From: an uncultured Aquimarina sp.
Lineage (GTDB): Bacteria; Bacteroidota; Bacteroidia; Flavobacteriales; Flavobacteriaceae
Length of the DNA: 64,000 bases
Assembly: GCA_947498935.1 (NCBI GenBank)
Contig: CANMMM010000001.1
Span: 342,897-406,896 of the forward strand
Direction of reading: 5' to 3'
Positions within the stretch are counted from its first letter, which is position 1. Each line of letters starts with the position of its first letter. A program made the translations under genes and the position numbers. Of this stretch, positions 56,310 through 64,000 are shown one piece after another. A model generated the notes under the pieces. It made no database searches. It saw only the letters and a list, made by a program, of their open reading frames with translations, and had not been told where the DNA came from.

Positions 56310-57065
56310 TTACTCGTACTGTGCTAGCAATTCTTCGGCTCGCTGGCGCCCTGCTTTATAGGCAGGATCGATCTTGATGGCGGTTTGTAAATATGCAATC
56401 GCTTGTTTTCTGAATTTTCTCTTTTTATGAGCTCGTGCCCACCCCCAATAGGTAAAACTCATGATTCTAAAGTCGGCATAATTGGGATTGGCTTCTTGCT
56501 TCTTAATAATCGACTCAAAATCAATTTTTGCGTATTTCCTTTTGTTCCACATAAAGAATGGGAGGTTTTCTGCGACACTGCCCCTCATAAATTCGGGTCT
56601 GGGCGAAACCGCTGCATATGCCTCTACGGCTTCTTCAAACAATCTAAATGCCTTGCCTAGCAATTTTAATTTCATCGTTTCTGCTGCGACCAGCGCCATT
56701 GCTGATGCACTGTAAGACTGCACATAGATTAGTAATTCAGGAGTCATTTCTTTGGTATGTAATGCTGTAAGCATCGCTACACTTTTCTGAGCATATCCTG
56801 CATATTTCTTGGTCTTATCGAAGAAGGTGAGATTTAACGCGACTTCATGGTATATCAGCCCTAACCTGATTGAATTCAATTCATTGGGTTCGTTCTTAAA
56901 ATCATTTTCTACTGCTTGGAGCTTTTTGACCACCAATTCTTTGTCTATGATTTCCATGACGTCGTCTAACATCATTTCGTAATATGCTATTTTTTCTACA
57001 TCGAGTTCCTGTGCTGTTGCGGCTGTTAGTGTGATCATGGCTAAAAGGATTACTAGGTGTTTCAT
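56310..57065 (-). CDS. Exported TPR-like protein, function unknown
   Basis: 251 residues: signal peptide (1-18, ending ATAQ) and an all-helical body with TPR character, clearest at the C-terminus (RKQAIAYLQTAIKIDPAYKAGRQRAEELL). Probably a periplasmic scaffold. It is monocistronic and convergent with the flavin reductase. Confidence 0.75.
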   Translation of the reverse strand: MKHLVILLAMITLTAATAQELDVEKIAYYEMMLDDVMEIIDKELVVKKLQAVENDFKNEPNELNSIRLGLIYHEVALNLTFFDKTKKYAGYAQKSVAMLTALHTKEMTPELLIYVQSYSASAMALVAAETMKLKLLGKAFRLFEEAVEAYAAVSPRPEFMRGSVAENLPFFMWNKRKYAKIDFESIIKKQEANPNYADFRIMSFTYWGWARAHKKRKFRKQAIAYLQTAIKIDPAYKAGRQRAEELLAQYE

Positions 57066-57208
57066 CTATGAATACTGTTTTTAAGAAATCATATACTACT
57101 TGCCGAATCACCATTTTGGATGCATCTCTAAAAAAAAATGGCGGCTCTTTCTATGATTTGTTTGCTACAAAACTAGCGATGCCACTCCCCGCAAAACGAT
57201 GATATAAG

Positions 57209-57808
57209 TTAAGATTTTAGATGCGTCAGTACTCTTTTTCGAATTCTGCTTAGGCTCTCTGGTTGTATACCTAGAATAGTAGCGATGTACTTTTGTGGTA
57301 TACGCTGGAAGATTTCTGGTTGTTCTCGTAGCAGGTTTTCATAGCGCTTTTCGGGTTTATCAGCTGCTAATGACATAGCGATTTCTGTAGTTCTAACAGC
57401 TACATTCTCTGCTATTTTTCTGCCTAATTCTTCGAATTTAGGGTGGGATTCATACAGTGCTAATAACTGTTGCTTCTTGATCACTAACAGTGTTGTGGGC
57501 TCTATCGCTTGGAAAGCGATCTGGCTTTTAGTTCCTAGATTAAAACTATTGAATTCGGTAAAGAATGCATGCTCGAAGGTAATATCGCACGTAATTTCCT
57601 CGCCATCTCTGTAATGAAAATGTCGGATACATCCTTTGGTAACAAAACCAATAAAATCGCAGACGTCTCCACTGTGTAACAGCATCTCTTTTTTGCGGAT
57701 CGATACTGCTTCAAAATACTCTTCTAATACATCTATTTCTTCTGTAGTAAAATCTACAATGGCTAAACAATATGTCTTAAGTGCTTCTATCATATATAAA
57801 TTGGGCAT
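57209..57808 (-). CDS. Crp/Fnr-family transcriptional regulator
   Basis: 199 residues with an N-terminal cyclic-nucleotide-binding fold (about 12-125: LLHSGDVCDFIGFVTKGCIRHF) and a C-terminal winged HTH (about 160-190: IPQKYIATILGIQPESLSRIRK). I see no Fnr iron-sulfur cysteine cluster, so it is the generic Crp-like type frequent in Bacteroidota. In-frame Met6 is an alternative start. Targets unknown. Confidence 0.88.
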   Translation of the reverse strand: MPNLYMIEALKTYCLAIVDFTTEEIDVLEEYFEAVSIRKKEMLLHSGDVCDFIGFVTKGCIRHFHYRDGEEITCDITFEHAFFTEFNSFNLGTKSQIAFQAIEPTTLLVIKKQQLLALYESHPKFEELGRKIAENVAVRTTEIAMSLAADKPEKRYENLLREQPEIFQRIPQKYIATILGIQPESLSRIRKRVLTHLKS

Positions 57809-57819
57809 AGAAATCGTGT

Positions 57820-57908
57820 AGATTTTTTGGGTTCTGTAGCCGTACTATGCAACAAAAAATGATTGCATTTGGTCTCAAAATCTTCGATTTTCGCTGAAAT
57901 AAAAAAAG
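57820..57908 (-). repeat. MITE-like element M, copy 6 (partial)
   Basis: Reverse orientation. The core GTAGCCGTACTATGCAAC, then AAAATGATTGCATTTGGTCT and TCGATTTTCGCTGAAAT match other copies; both inverted ends are missing. It abuts the cold-shock terminator. Confidence 0.55.
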
Positions 57909-57927
57909 CGCTAAAACAGCGCTTTTT
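57901..57927 (-). terminator. Intrinsic terminator of the cold-shock gene
   Basis: AAAAAGCGCT and AGCGCTTTTT pair around a 5-base loop; on the minus strand seven T follow. It is 25 bases behind the stop. Confidence 0.85.
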
Positions 57928-57951
57928 GAAACTTGTTGTATAGATCATATC

Positions 57952-58149
57952 TTACCCATGAAGTACGCGTACTTTTGCAGCGATAGTACCCTTTCTACCT
58001 TCTTCTTCTTCATATTCTACCCTGTCACCTTCGCTCAACGCTTCTCCGTTTAATCCCGAAGCATGCACAAAAATGTCTTTCCCTGTTTCATCGTTGGTGA
58101 TAAATCCGTAACCTTTTGATTCATTAAAAAATTTGACTGTTCCTTCCAT
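57952..58149 (-). CDS. Cold-shock domain protein (CspA family)
   Basis: 65-residue single cold-shock domain, an RNA chaperone. RNP1 is KGYGFI at 12-17 and RNP2 is DIFVHAS near 25-31. Length and the GTVKFFNESKGYG start are diagnostic. It has its own terminator. Other Csp paralogues probably exist elsewhere. Confidence 0.95.
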   Translation of the reverse strand: MEGTVKFFNESKGYGFITNDETGKDIFVHASGLNGEALSEGDRVEYEEEEGRKGTIAAKVRVLHG

Positions 58150-58244
58150 TGTAATAAATAAAAATAAATTTGAATCCTAAAGGTAGTTTTTAAAACAACA
58201 CAAATTGTTATGAAAATGTAAATATTTTCTCATCAAAACACGGA

Positions 58245-58493
58245 TTACACTTTCTTTTTTTTGTTAAAATCCTTCATTTTCTGAATATTTTCTTCTGTTA
58301 GCATGTAGTCTTTTACTTTCTTTCCTTTCCAACTACGGTAAATAAATAGGGGCATTAGAATAAAAGTGGCTGTTAATATGCCTATTCCTACCCATCGGTC
58401 TCCTGTTGGATGATTCCCCATATTTTTATACACATATCCTACCGAAACGAGTAGAATAACAGCTACAAAAAGGAATCTAATAATGTATTTCAT
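58245..58493 (-). CDS. Small two-helix membrane protein
   Basis: 82 residues, membrane segments at about 4-24 and 36-54, then a basic tail (MLTEENIQKMKDFNKKKK). No family recognised. It is a separate minus-strand gene between the cold-shock and ClC genes. Confidence 0.6.
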   Translation of the reverse strand: MKYIIRFLFVAVILLVSVGYVYKNMGNHPTGDRWVGIGILTATFILMPLFIYRSWKGKKVKDYMLTEENIQKMKDFNKKKKV

Positions 58494-58593
58494 TTCTTTG
58501 TTTTTAGTGTTTTTACCCCCCTGTAAAACCTGTACAAAATCATTTTTGAGTACTTGCTTAAAAAAACAGGATGCTTTTAATATATTTTTTCTT

Positions 58594-60378
58594 TTATCTA
58601 GTAACGTTTATTAGCTTTCTTCTATAAGCGGTTAATAATTTAGATTTAGAGATAAACCCATAATACATCTGGTTTTTAATCACAGGCAGGTTCCAAGCGC
58701 CTGTATCCTGAAATTTTTTCATGACTTGCTTGGTGGTATCTGTTTCATAGATAATCACGTCTGGGGCTTGCTTCATGAGCATTTCTACAGTCGTGCTATC
58801 ATATAACTCGGTATCAAACATGATATCTCTAATATCATCAAGTAATACGATGCCTACTAATTTTCTGGAGGCATCTATAACAGGGAATATATTCCGATTA
58901 GAGGTGGCTACGGCATTATGTAATAATTCTCTGAGTGTATGATGCGGGGCTATGGATGCAAAATTCGTTTCTATGATCGGATCTATCTTAAGCAGCGTCA
59001 ATACGGTTTCATCTTTATTATGGGTAATTAACTCTCCTTTTTCTGCCAATTCCTTGTTATAAATGGTATGTTCTATGGTATTTTTAGAAATAATAAATGA
59101 CATGGATGCTGTGATCATCAGTGGTACAAAAAGCTCGTAACTGGTGGTGATCTCTGCAATCAAGAAAATAGAGGTTAGCGGGGCGTGTAATACGCCTGCG
59201 ATGAGTCCTGCCATGCCTAATAGTGTAAAATTAGCTTCTGACAACTGTATGCCTACCCCTAGGTTATTGATCACTTTGGCGATGATGTTTCCCAAGGCAC
59301 TTCCCATAACCATCGTAGGAATAAAAATCCCTCCACATCCTCCGGCCGCAAAAGTGGTGGTCATGGCGATGGCCTTAAAAATAGTAATCCCAAATAATAA
59401 CCCTATGGCGATCCAGATATGATCGCCTAGATGCTCAAAAGGGGTGGCACCTAATGCTGCTAAATGATTGCCTTCTAATAGGTGGTTGATAAATCCGATT
59501 CCTTCTCCATATAAGGGCGGAATGCAGTATAACATAATACCGATGGCTACTCCTCCTATTAGGAGCTTGTGTGTCTTTTTGGGAAATCGCAAAAAAAACT
59601 GCTGAATCCCGAAATACATTTTTGTAAAATACACCGAGGCAATGGCGGTACCTCCGCCTAGCACTACATAAAAAGGGATATTAGCGAGTTCAAATTTTTC
59701 GATCACCTGAAACCGAAACAACACCTCGTCTCCTAAGAAAAGATAGGAGGTAACTATAGAGGCTACCGAGGCTAATAAGAGTGGTAATAAAGAGGCTAGT
59801 GTGAGGTCTAAACTAAATACTTCTACGGCAAATACTAATCCTGCCAAGGGTGACTTAAATACGGCGGCGATAGCACCTGCTGTAGCACAGCCGATAAATA
59901 GAATACGTGTCTTGCTATCGATATGAAATAAGGTGCTAATACTAGAGCTCAATGCTGACCCTGCACTAACTGCAGGTCCTAACAATCCTACAGATCCTCC
60001 GAATCCTACAGTAATAGGCGCCAGCAGCAAGGGTAAATAACTATGGATGCTATTAATCACTCCATTGCGCTTAGATAACGCATACAAGATTAAAGGAATG
60101 GCTGCTTCTGTCTCTTTTTTAAGAACATATTTAGTCAATAAGTGAATCAATAATAATCCTATAACGGGAATCACAAAATACAACGAATTCTGCCAAGATA
60201 CTAAATCGCTCCCTAGGATGATCTGAATCAAATGCGTGGTATTTTTAAGCAACACTGATACTAAGCCTGCCAGAATTCCTACCAGAATACTGAGTAGTAA
60301 AATAAAGTTTTTTGTAGCGATGTGACGGTATCTCCAGATCAAAAATTGATGGAGCAATGTCTTCTTTGGACTTGGCAT
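58594..60378 (-). CDS. ClC-type chloride channel with CBS domains
   Basis: 594 residues: ten or more membrane helices (about 25-440) and a pair of cytoplasmic CBS domains (about 455-585). Selectivity-filter stretches are GFGGSVGLLGPAVSAG near 123-138 and CGGIFIPTMVMGSALG near 345-360. The Glu of the usual GxEGP motif (proton-coupling/gating Glu in exchangers) is Leu here, which suggests an ungated or uncoupled pathway. It lies behind aspS, separated by a hairpin. Confidence 0.9.
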   Translation of the reverse strand: MPSPKKTLLHQFLIWRYRHIATKNFILLLSILVGILAGLVSVLLKNTTHLIQIILGSDLVSWQNSLYFVIPVIGLLLIHLLTKYVLKKETEAAIPLILYALSKRNGVINSIHSYLPLLLAPITVGFGGSVGLLGPAVSAGSALSSSISTLFHIDSKTRILFIGCATAGAIAAVFKSPLAGLVFAVEVFSLDLTLASLLPLLLASVASIVTSYLFLGDEVLFRFQVIEKFELANIPFYVVLGGGTAIASVYFTKMYFGIQQFFLRFPKKTHKLLIGGVAIGIMLYCIPPLYGEGIGFINHLLEGNHLAALGATPFEHLGDHIWIAIGLLFGITIFKAIAMTTTFAAGGCGGIFIPTMVMGSALGNIIAKVINNLGVGIQLSEANFTLLGMAGLIAGVLHAPLTSIFLIAEITTSYELFVPLMITASMSFIISKNTIEHTIYNKELAEKGELITHNKDETVLTLLKIDPIIETNFASIAPHHTLRELLHNAVATSNRNIFPVIDASRKLVGIVLLDDIRDIMFDTELYDSTTVEMLMKQAPDVIIYETDTTKQVMKKFQDTGAWNLPVIKNQMYYGFISKSKLLTAYRRKLINVTR

Positions 60379-60433
60379 GCTCGGGGGCTCTAATCTATAT
60401 AGTTTTTAAAGATACTAAAAACTCCTAAATAGC

Positions 60434-60475
60434 AACTGCCTAAGTAGTATGAGCAATCATAACACTTAGGCAGTT
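60434..60475 (-). terminator. Hairpin between aspS and the ClC gene
   Basis: AACTGCCTAAGT and ACTTAGGCAGTT pair perfectly over 12 bp with an 18-base loop, 29 bases behind the aspS stop. T-run weak. Confidence 0.65.
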
Positions 60476-60504
60476 TATCATGTTTTATGATTCCGTAGAC
60501 AGGC

Positions 60505-62253
60505 TTATACGTCTAATTGGATATGAATCTCTTTTAGTTGTGCTGCATCGATCGTAGCAGGTGCATCAATCATTACATCTCTACCACTATTGTTTTTTGG
60601 AAATGCGATAAAATCTCTAATGGTTTCTTGTCCTCCTAATATGGATACTAATCGATCAAATCCAAAGGCGATTCCTCCGTGTGGTGGTGCTCCGTATTGG
60701 AAAGCGTCTAGTAAGAACCCAAATTGTTCTTTGGCTTCTTCGGGGGTAAAACCTAGATGCTTAAACATGAGTGCTTGTGTTTCTTTGTCATGGATACGTA
60801 TCGACCCTCCTCCTATTTCATTTCCATTCAGCACTAGATCGTATGCATTGGCACGTACTGCTCCTGGATCGGTATCTAATAATGGGATGTCTTCGGGTTT
60901 TGGAGAGGTGAATGGGTGGTGCATCGCATGGAAACGTGCAGTATCTTCGTCCCATTCTAAGAGTGGAAAATCTACAACCCATAGTGGTGCGAATTCTTCT
61001 GGATTACGCAGTTCTAAACGCTCTGCTAACTCCATACGCAGTGCACTGAGTTGCGCTCTTGTTTTGTTTGTAGGTCCTGACAATACACAGATCAAATCTC
61101 CTGGTTGTGCTCCTGTGGCTGCTGCCCATTTAGCTAGGTCTTCCTGATCATAGAATTTATCTACAGAGGATTTGTAGGTGCCATCTTCATTACATTTTAC
61201 ATATACCATACCCAAGGCTCCTACTTGTGGTCGTTTTACCCAATCGATCAGCTTATCGATTTCTTTTCTGGTAAAAGAAGCGGCGCCTGGTACTGCTATT
61301 CCTACTACTAGCTCGGCAGTATTGAATACTTTAAATTCTTTGTGCTGTGCTACTCCGTTTAATTCACCAAATTTCATCCCGAAACGAATATCTGGTTTGT
61401 CATTTCCATAGGTACGCATTGCCTCATCATAGGTCATTCTAGGAAATGTATCTACAGACACTCCTTTGATGTCTTGTAATAGATGTTTGGTGAGTCCTTC
61501 GAAGATTTGTAGAATGTCTTCTTGTTCTACAAAGGCCATTTCGCAGTCTATCTGTGTAAATTCGGGTTGTCTATCTGCTCTTAGGTCTTCATCTCTAAAA
61601 CATTTTACGATCTGAAAATACTTATCCATACCGCCTACCATTAGCAGTTGCTTAAAGGTCTGTGGTGATTGTGGTAATGCATAGAACTGTCCTTCATTCA
61701 TCCTAGAAGGCACTAAGAAATCTCTAGCTCCTTCGGGAGTAGATTTTATAAGATACGGGGTTTCTACTTCTATAAATCCTTGTTCAGAGAGGTAGTTACG
61801 GACTTTCATACCTACTTGATGCCTGAACATAAGACTGTTTTTTACTGGATTACGTCTAATATCTAGGTATCTGTATTTCATACGAATGTCTTCACCGCCG
61901 TCTGTCTCATCTTCTATCGTGAATGGAGGTACCAACGCTTCATTGAGTATGGTGATGTCTTGGGCTACAATTTCTATATCGCCAGTAGGCATTGCAGGGT
62001 TTTTAGACTCACGCTCTATGACATTTCCAGTAACTTGTATCACAAATTCGCGTCCTAGTGTTTTGGCTTTTTCCATCACTTCTTTTGGAGTTCTTTGTTC
62101 ATCAAAGATCAATTGAGTGATGCCGTATCGATCTCTAAGATCGACCCATATCATAAATCCTTTGTCTCTAATTTTCTGAACCCAACCCGATAAGGTTACT
62201 TCTTTATTGATGGCTGAAGCGTTTAACTCGCCGCATGAATGACTTCTATACAT
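60505..62253 (-). CDS. aspS: Aspartyl-tRNA synthetase
   Basis: Class II enzyme charging tRNA-Asp, 582 residues of the bacterial type. The N-terminal OB anticodon domain spans about 1-105 ([20 protein letters not shown]); motif 2 is [18 protein letters not shown] near 217-234; a GAD insertion domain follows (about 300-415); motif 3 is [13 protein letters not shown] near 530-542. A -7 motif TATTTTTG lies at 62273-62280 on the minus strand, 20 bases before the ATG. Confidence 0.97.
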   Translation of the reverse strand: MYRSHSCGELNASAINKEVTLSGWVQKIRDKGFMIWVDLRDRYGITQLIFDEQRTPKEVMEKAKTLGREFVIQVTGNVIERESKNPAMPTGDIEIVAQDITILNEALVPPFTIEDETDGGEDIRMKYRYLDIRRNPVKNSLMFRHQVGMKVRNYLSEQGFIEVETPYLIKSTPEGARDFLVPSRMNEGQFYALPQSPQTFKQLLMVGGMDKYFQIVKCFRDEDLRADRQPEFTQIDCEMAFVEQEDILQIFEGLTKHLLQDIKGVSVDTFPRMTYDEAMRTYGNDKPDIRFGMKFGELNGVAQHKEFKVFNTAELVVGIAVPGAASFTRKEIDKLIDWVKRPQVGALGMVYVKCNEDGTYKSSVDKFYDQEDLAKWAAATGAQPGDLICVLSGPTNKTRAQLSALRMELAERLELRNPEEFAPLWVVDFPLLEWDEDTARFHAMHHPFTSPKPEDIPLLDTDPGAVRANAYDLVLNGNEIGGGSIRIHDKETQALMFKHLGFTPEEAKEQFGFLLDAFQYGAPPHGGIAFGFDRLVSILGGQETIRDFIAFPKNNSGRDVMIDAPATIDAAQLKEIHIQLDV

Positions 62254-62272
62254 ATACTATATATTAAGGCTG

Positions 62273-62280
62273 CAAAAATA
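62273..62280 (-). promoter_or_regulatory. Candidate -7 element of aspS
   Basis: On the minus strand TATTTTTG matches TAnnTTTG, 19 bases before the aspS start. Confidence 0.4.
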
Positions 62281-62346
62281 AGAAGTTTATGTATGAATCT
62301 GTAGATTTTACAAGAAAATACAAGCTATCGGATTGTTCCTAAAAAC

Positions 62347-62458
62347 GAAGTCCTTTAAACTTTGGGCAATTGGCTATAAAAACGATCTTTTGCACCCAGA
62401 TTTTGTAATTTTTGAGTTTTCGAGCGCTGCTATGCAACAAACAATGCTATTATTTTAA
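62347..62458 (-). repeat. MITE-like element M, copy 7
   Basis: Reverse orientation: GAAGTCCTTTAAACTTTG at one end, then TATAAAAACGATCTTTTGCA and GAGCGCTGCTATGCAAC. The far end is degraded near ATTATTTTAAG. It is 40 bases from structured element B copy 3. Confidence 0.65.
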
Positions 62459-62497
62459 GAAAGTTGTTTTTTGAGCTAGGACACTGCTATTTTTTTT

Positions 62498-62587
62498 GCG
62501 TTAGGGATAGTAGAGGAAATCCCACAGCATCGACCTTAGGAGATGCGAGGAATTGGAACGGATAGCCCGACCCTTGTGGTAACGCCC
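62498..62587 (-). repeat. 3'-end structured element, subtype B, copy 3
   Basis: 90 bp on the minus strand, 11 bases behind the tadA stop. The inner hairpin is GCATC (62527-62531) with GATGC (62542-62546), a different 5-bp stem at the same place as in copies 1 and 2. GCGTT/AACGC ends pair. Confidence 0.8.
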
Positions 62588-62598
62588 TAAATACCTTA

Positions 62599-63048
62599 CT
62601 AATTCAGATTTCGTTTTTCTACAAAAAAGCGTTTTAGCAGTTCGCTACATTCTTCTGCTAATACACCTCCTGTCATTTTGGTTTTTGGGTGCAGTTTGGT
62701 TCCCATATTGATACATCCTCTTTGTTCATCTCGCGCCCCATACACCACCTTATCGATTTGACTCCAAAATAAGGCTCCTGCACACATCTGACAGGGTTCG
62801 ATGGTTACATACAGGGTACACCCTTTTAGATATTTACCTCCTAAAAAATTAGCTGCTGCTGTGATGGCTTGCATTTCTGCATGGGCGGTCACATCAGTGA
62901 GCAGTTCGGTAAGATTGTGCGCTCTGGCTATGATACGATCTGCGACTACTATGACAGCTCCAATAGGTATTTCTCCTTTTTCGTAGGCTATTTCGGCTTC
63001 TTGTAATGCTTTGCGCATAAAATAAGTATCATCGTATGGATTGATCAT
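62599..63048 (-). CDS. tadA: tRNA adenosine(34) deaminase
   Basis: Zinc enzyme converting A34 to inosine in tRNA-Arg. 149 residues with the zinc and catalytic motif AHAEMQAI near 56-63 and PCQMCAGALFW near 86-96. IPIGAVIVV and the C-terminal RFFVEKRN are also typical. Structured element B follows the stop. Confidence 0.94.
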   Translation of the reverse strand: MINPYDDTYFMRKALQEAEIAYEKGEIPIGAVIVVADRIIARAHNLTELLTDVTAHAEMQAITAAANFLGGKYLKGCTLYVTIEPCQMCAGALFWSQIDKVVYGARDEQRGCINMGTKLHPKTKMTGGVLAEECSELLKRFFVEKRNLN

Positions 63049-63141
63049 AGCATGGCGTTTTAAGTGGTAAATCTAACAAATAAATAATGAACTCTTCTTA
63101 GTACGCTTTATACAATGGTATTTTATTCCTACTTTGTCATC

Positions 63142-64000
63142 TTAGGTTTTTTGTTTTTTTCGATTCCTTAAGAGCTGACTCATATACCTTTGATGTTGTT
63201 CCAGAATTAGATTAATAGCCAATTGAGGTTCTTCTATTTTTGTTTTTATGCACAGACTAACAATTTTCTTGATGGTAGCAGCAGTGTATTTCTCTTTACT
63301 GTTTTTTAATTTAACTTTGGTAATCAGTAGCATAGCCATCATACAAATTGCCATATGGTTATGAAAACCATGCCAGCCTCTTATTTGATAATCTCCCATT
63401 CCTACTAGGTTTTTCCCTTCTCTGAAAATTTGCTCTATGAATATTCTTTGTCCTTGTTTTTGAGCTAACTCCTTAATATGGTCATTTTCCATATTGGTTA
63501 AGGAGTACTTGGTTTTTCCATCCGCATCCTTTCTAACTATTAAAATCAAATCAAGCCATCTGTGATTAGCTGTTAACACCTGTATCTTAGCATAATGGAA
63601 TTTTGCATTTAAAGTTCCTTTGGTAGACTTTCTGATGTCAATTTGCTGAAAATCATCTTCTGATAAATTAGCTACGTATTGATCTACCCTACATTTTTCG
63701 TTAGCATCATTATTGAAGTAAATTCGTTGGTCACTTCGGATATCGCCTATAAAATCAAGTTGTTTATTCACTAAATACTCCAATAAAAACATGGCACTTC
63801 CATAAAGAGCATCAAAATTTACATAATCGAATTTGACTCCTTTAGCTACAGCATGTTCTATAATATTTTTGGCTATTTCAGGCTTGCTTAGATGCTTTTC
63901 GCTTTCAGGAATAGTACATTTCCGCCTCCTTAACGTATCAGATTCCCATTCCTTTGGCATGAACAAGCGCATATCTATTGGAGTGTAATATTCTGACTGT
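63142..64000 (-). mobile_element. IS701-like transposase, partial at right edge
   Basis: DDE transposase of the IS701/DDE_5 kind. At least 285 residues are seen: the frame stays open through Met (63972) to the edge (QSEYYTPIDMRLFMP), so the N-terminus lies outside. RLFMPKEWESDTLRRRKCTIP matches the family hallmark; VNFDALYGS holds the second Asp, and EQIFREGKNLVGMGDYQIRGW the Glu region. I see no premature stop in this part. The terminal inverted repeat should lie in 63050-63141, but without the other end I cannot define it. Confidence 0.85.

Noticed and set aside
60590..61147. A 185-codon plus-strand open frame opposite aspS
   Set aside because: Mirror frame of the highly conserved aspS; no ribosome site, signal or domain.
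15707..62587. The repeated 87-90 bp elements as a CRISPR array or as plain terminators
   Set aside because: Copies are kilobases apart, not arrayed with spacers, and are followed by A-runs rather than T-runs on the transcribed strand.

Overview
The window is a chromosomal stretch from a low-GC marine-type member of the Bacteroidota, most likely class Flavobacteriia; I cannot assign a genus from sequence alone. The reasons are a type IX secretion (T9SS) C-terminal sorting domain on a GH9 cellulase, the mre/PBP2/rodA block next to purH, GLPGLI-family proteins, a GYDIA-type GHMP kinase beside a class II HMG-CoA reductase, a POT transporter next to a DPP4-like peptidase, and several -7 promoter elements of the Bacteroidota form TAnnTTTG.

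Layout. 1-6080: end of purH, then the rod-shape operon mreB-mreC-mreD-mrdA-rodA. 6.6-9.4 kb: a VKOR/thioredoxin membrane fusion and a divergent NucA-like nuclease. 9.5-12.7 kb (-): a processing protease of the S41 family with an orphan DppC-like permease. 13.0-18.1 kb (+): surE, a small membrane protein, lpxB, an NlpC/P60 lipoprotein and comEC. 18.1-22.3 kb: a serine hydrolase, small lipoprotein and membrane genes, a thioredoxin. 22.5-29.4 kb: DPP4 and peptide transporter (-), then the mevalonate-pathway genes (+). 30.7-33.2 kb: the secreted GH9 cellulase. 33.8-38.4 kb: 2-oxoglutarate dehydrogenase E1/E2 and a small outer-membrane barrel. 39.5-47.7 kb: polyprenyl synthase, then a tetR-tolC-MFP-RND efflux operon. 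48.2-54.5 kb is the most accessory-looking part: a small lipoprotein with two overlapping downstream genes, IS debris, and a locus with a secreted cysteine peptide, two GLPGLI proteins and a large outer-membrane receptor-like barrel. 54.8-63 kb: metallophosphoesterase and flavodoxin-like reductase, TPR protein, Crp/Fnr regulator, cold-shock protein, ClC channel, aspS, tadA. A partial IS701-like transposase runs off the right edge.

Non-coding structure is unusually rich. Six copies of an 87-90 bp element (two subtypes) sit just behind stop codons, always with the same end facing the gene; their hairpin arms change in a compensatory way, which points to a folded RNA. Seven copies of an unrelated MITE-like element with about 24-bp inverted ends are scattered through the spacers, and one is split by a 161-bp element of a third family, a clean nested insertion. 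These RNA-like and MITE-like elements, plus the peptide-GLPGLI-receptor locus, are the best candidates for undescribed biology here. I saw no tRNA, rRNA or CRISPR array.
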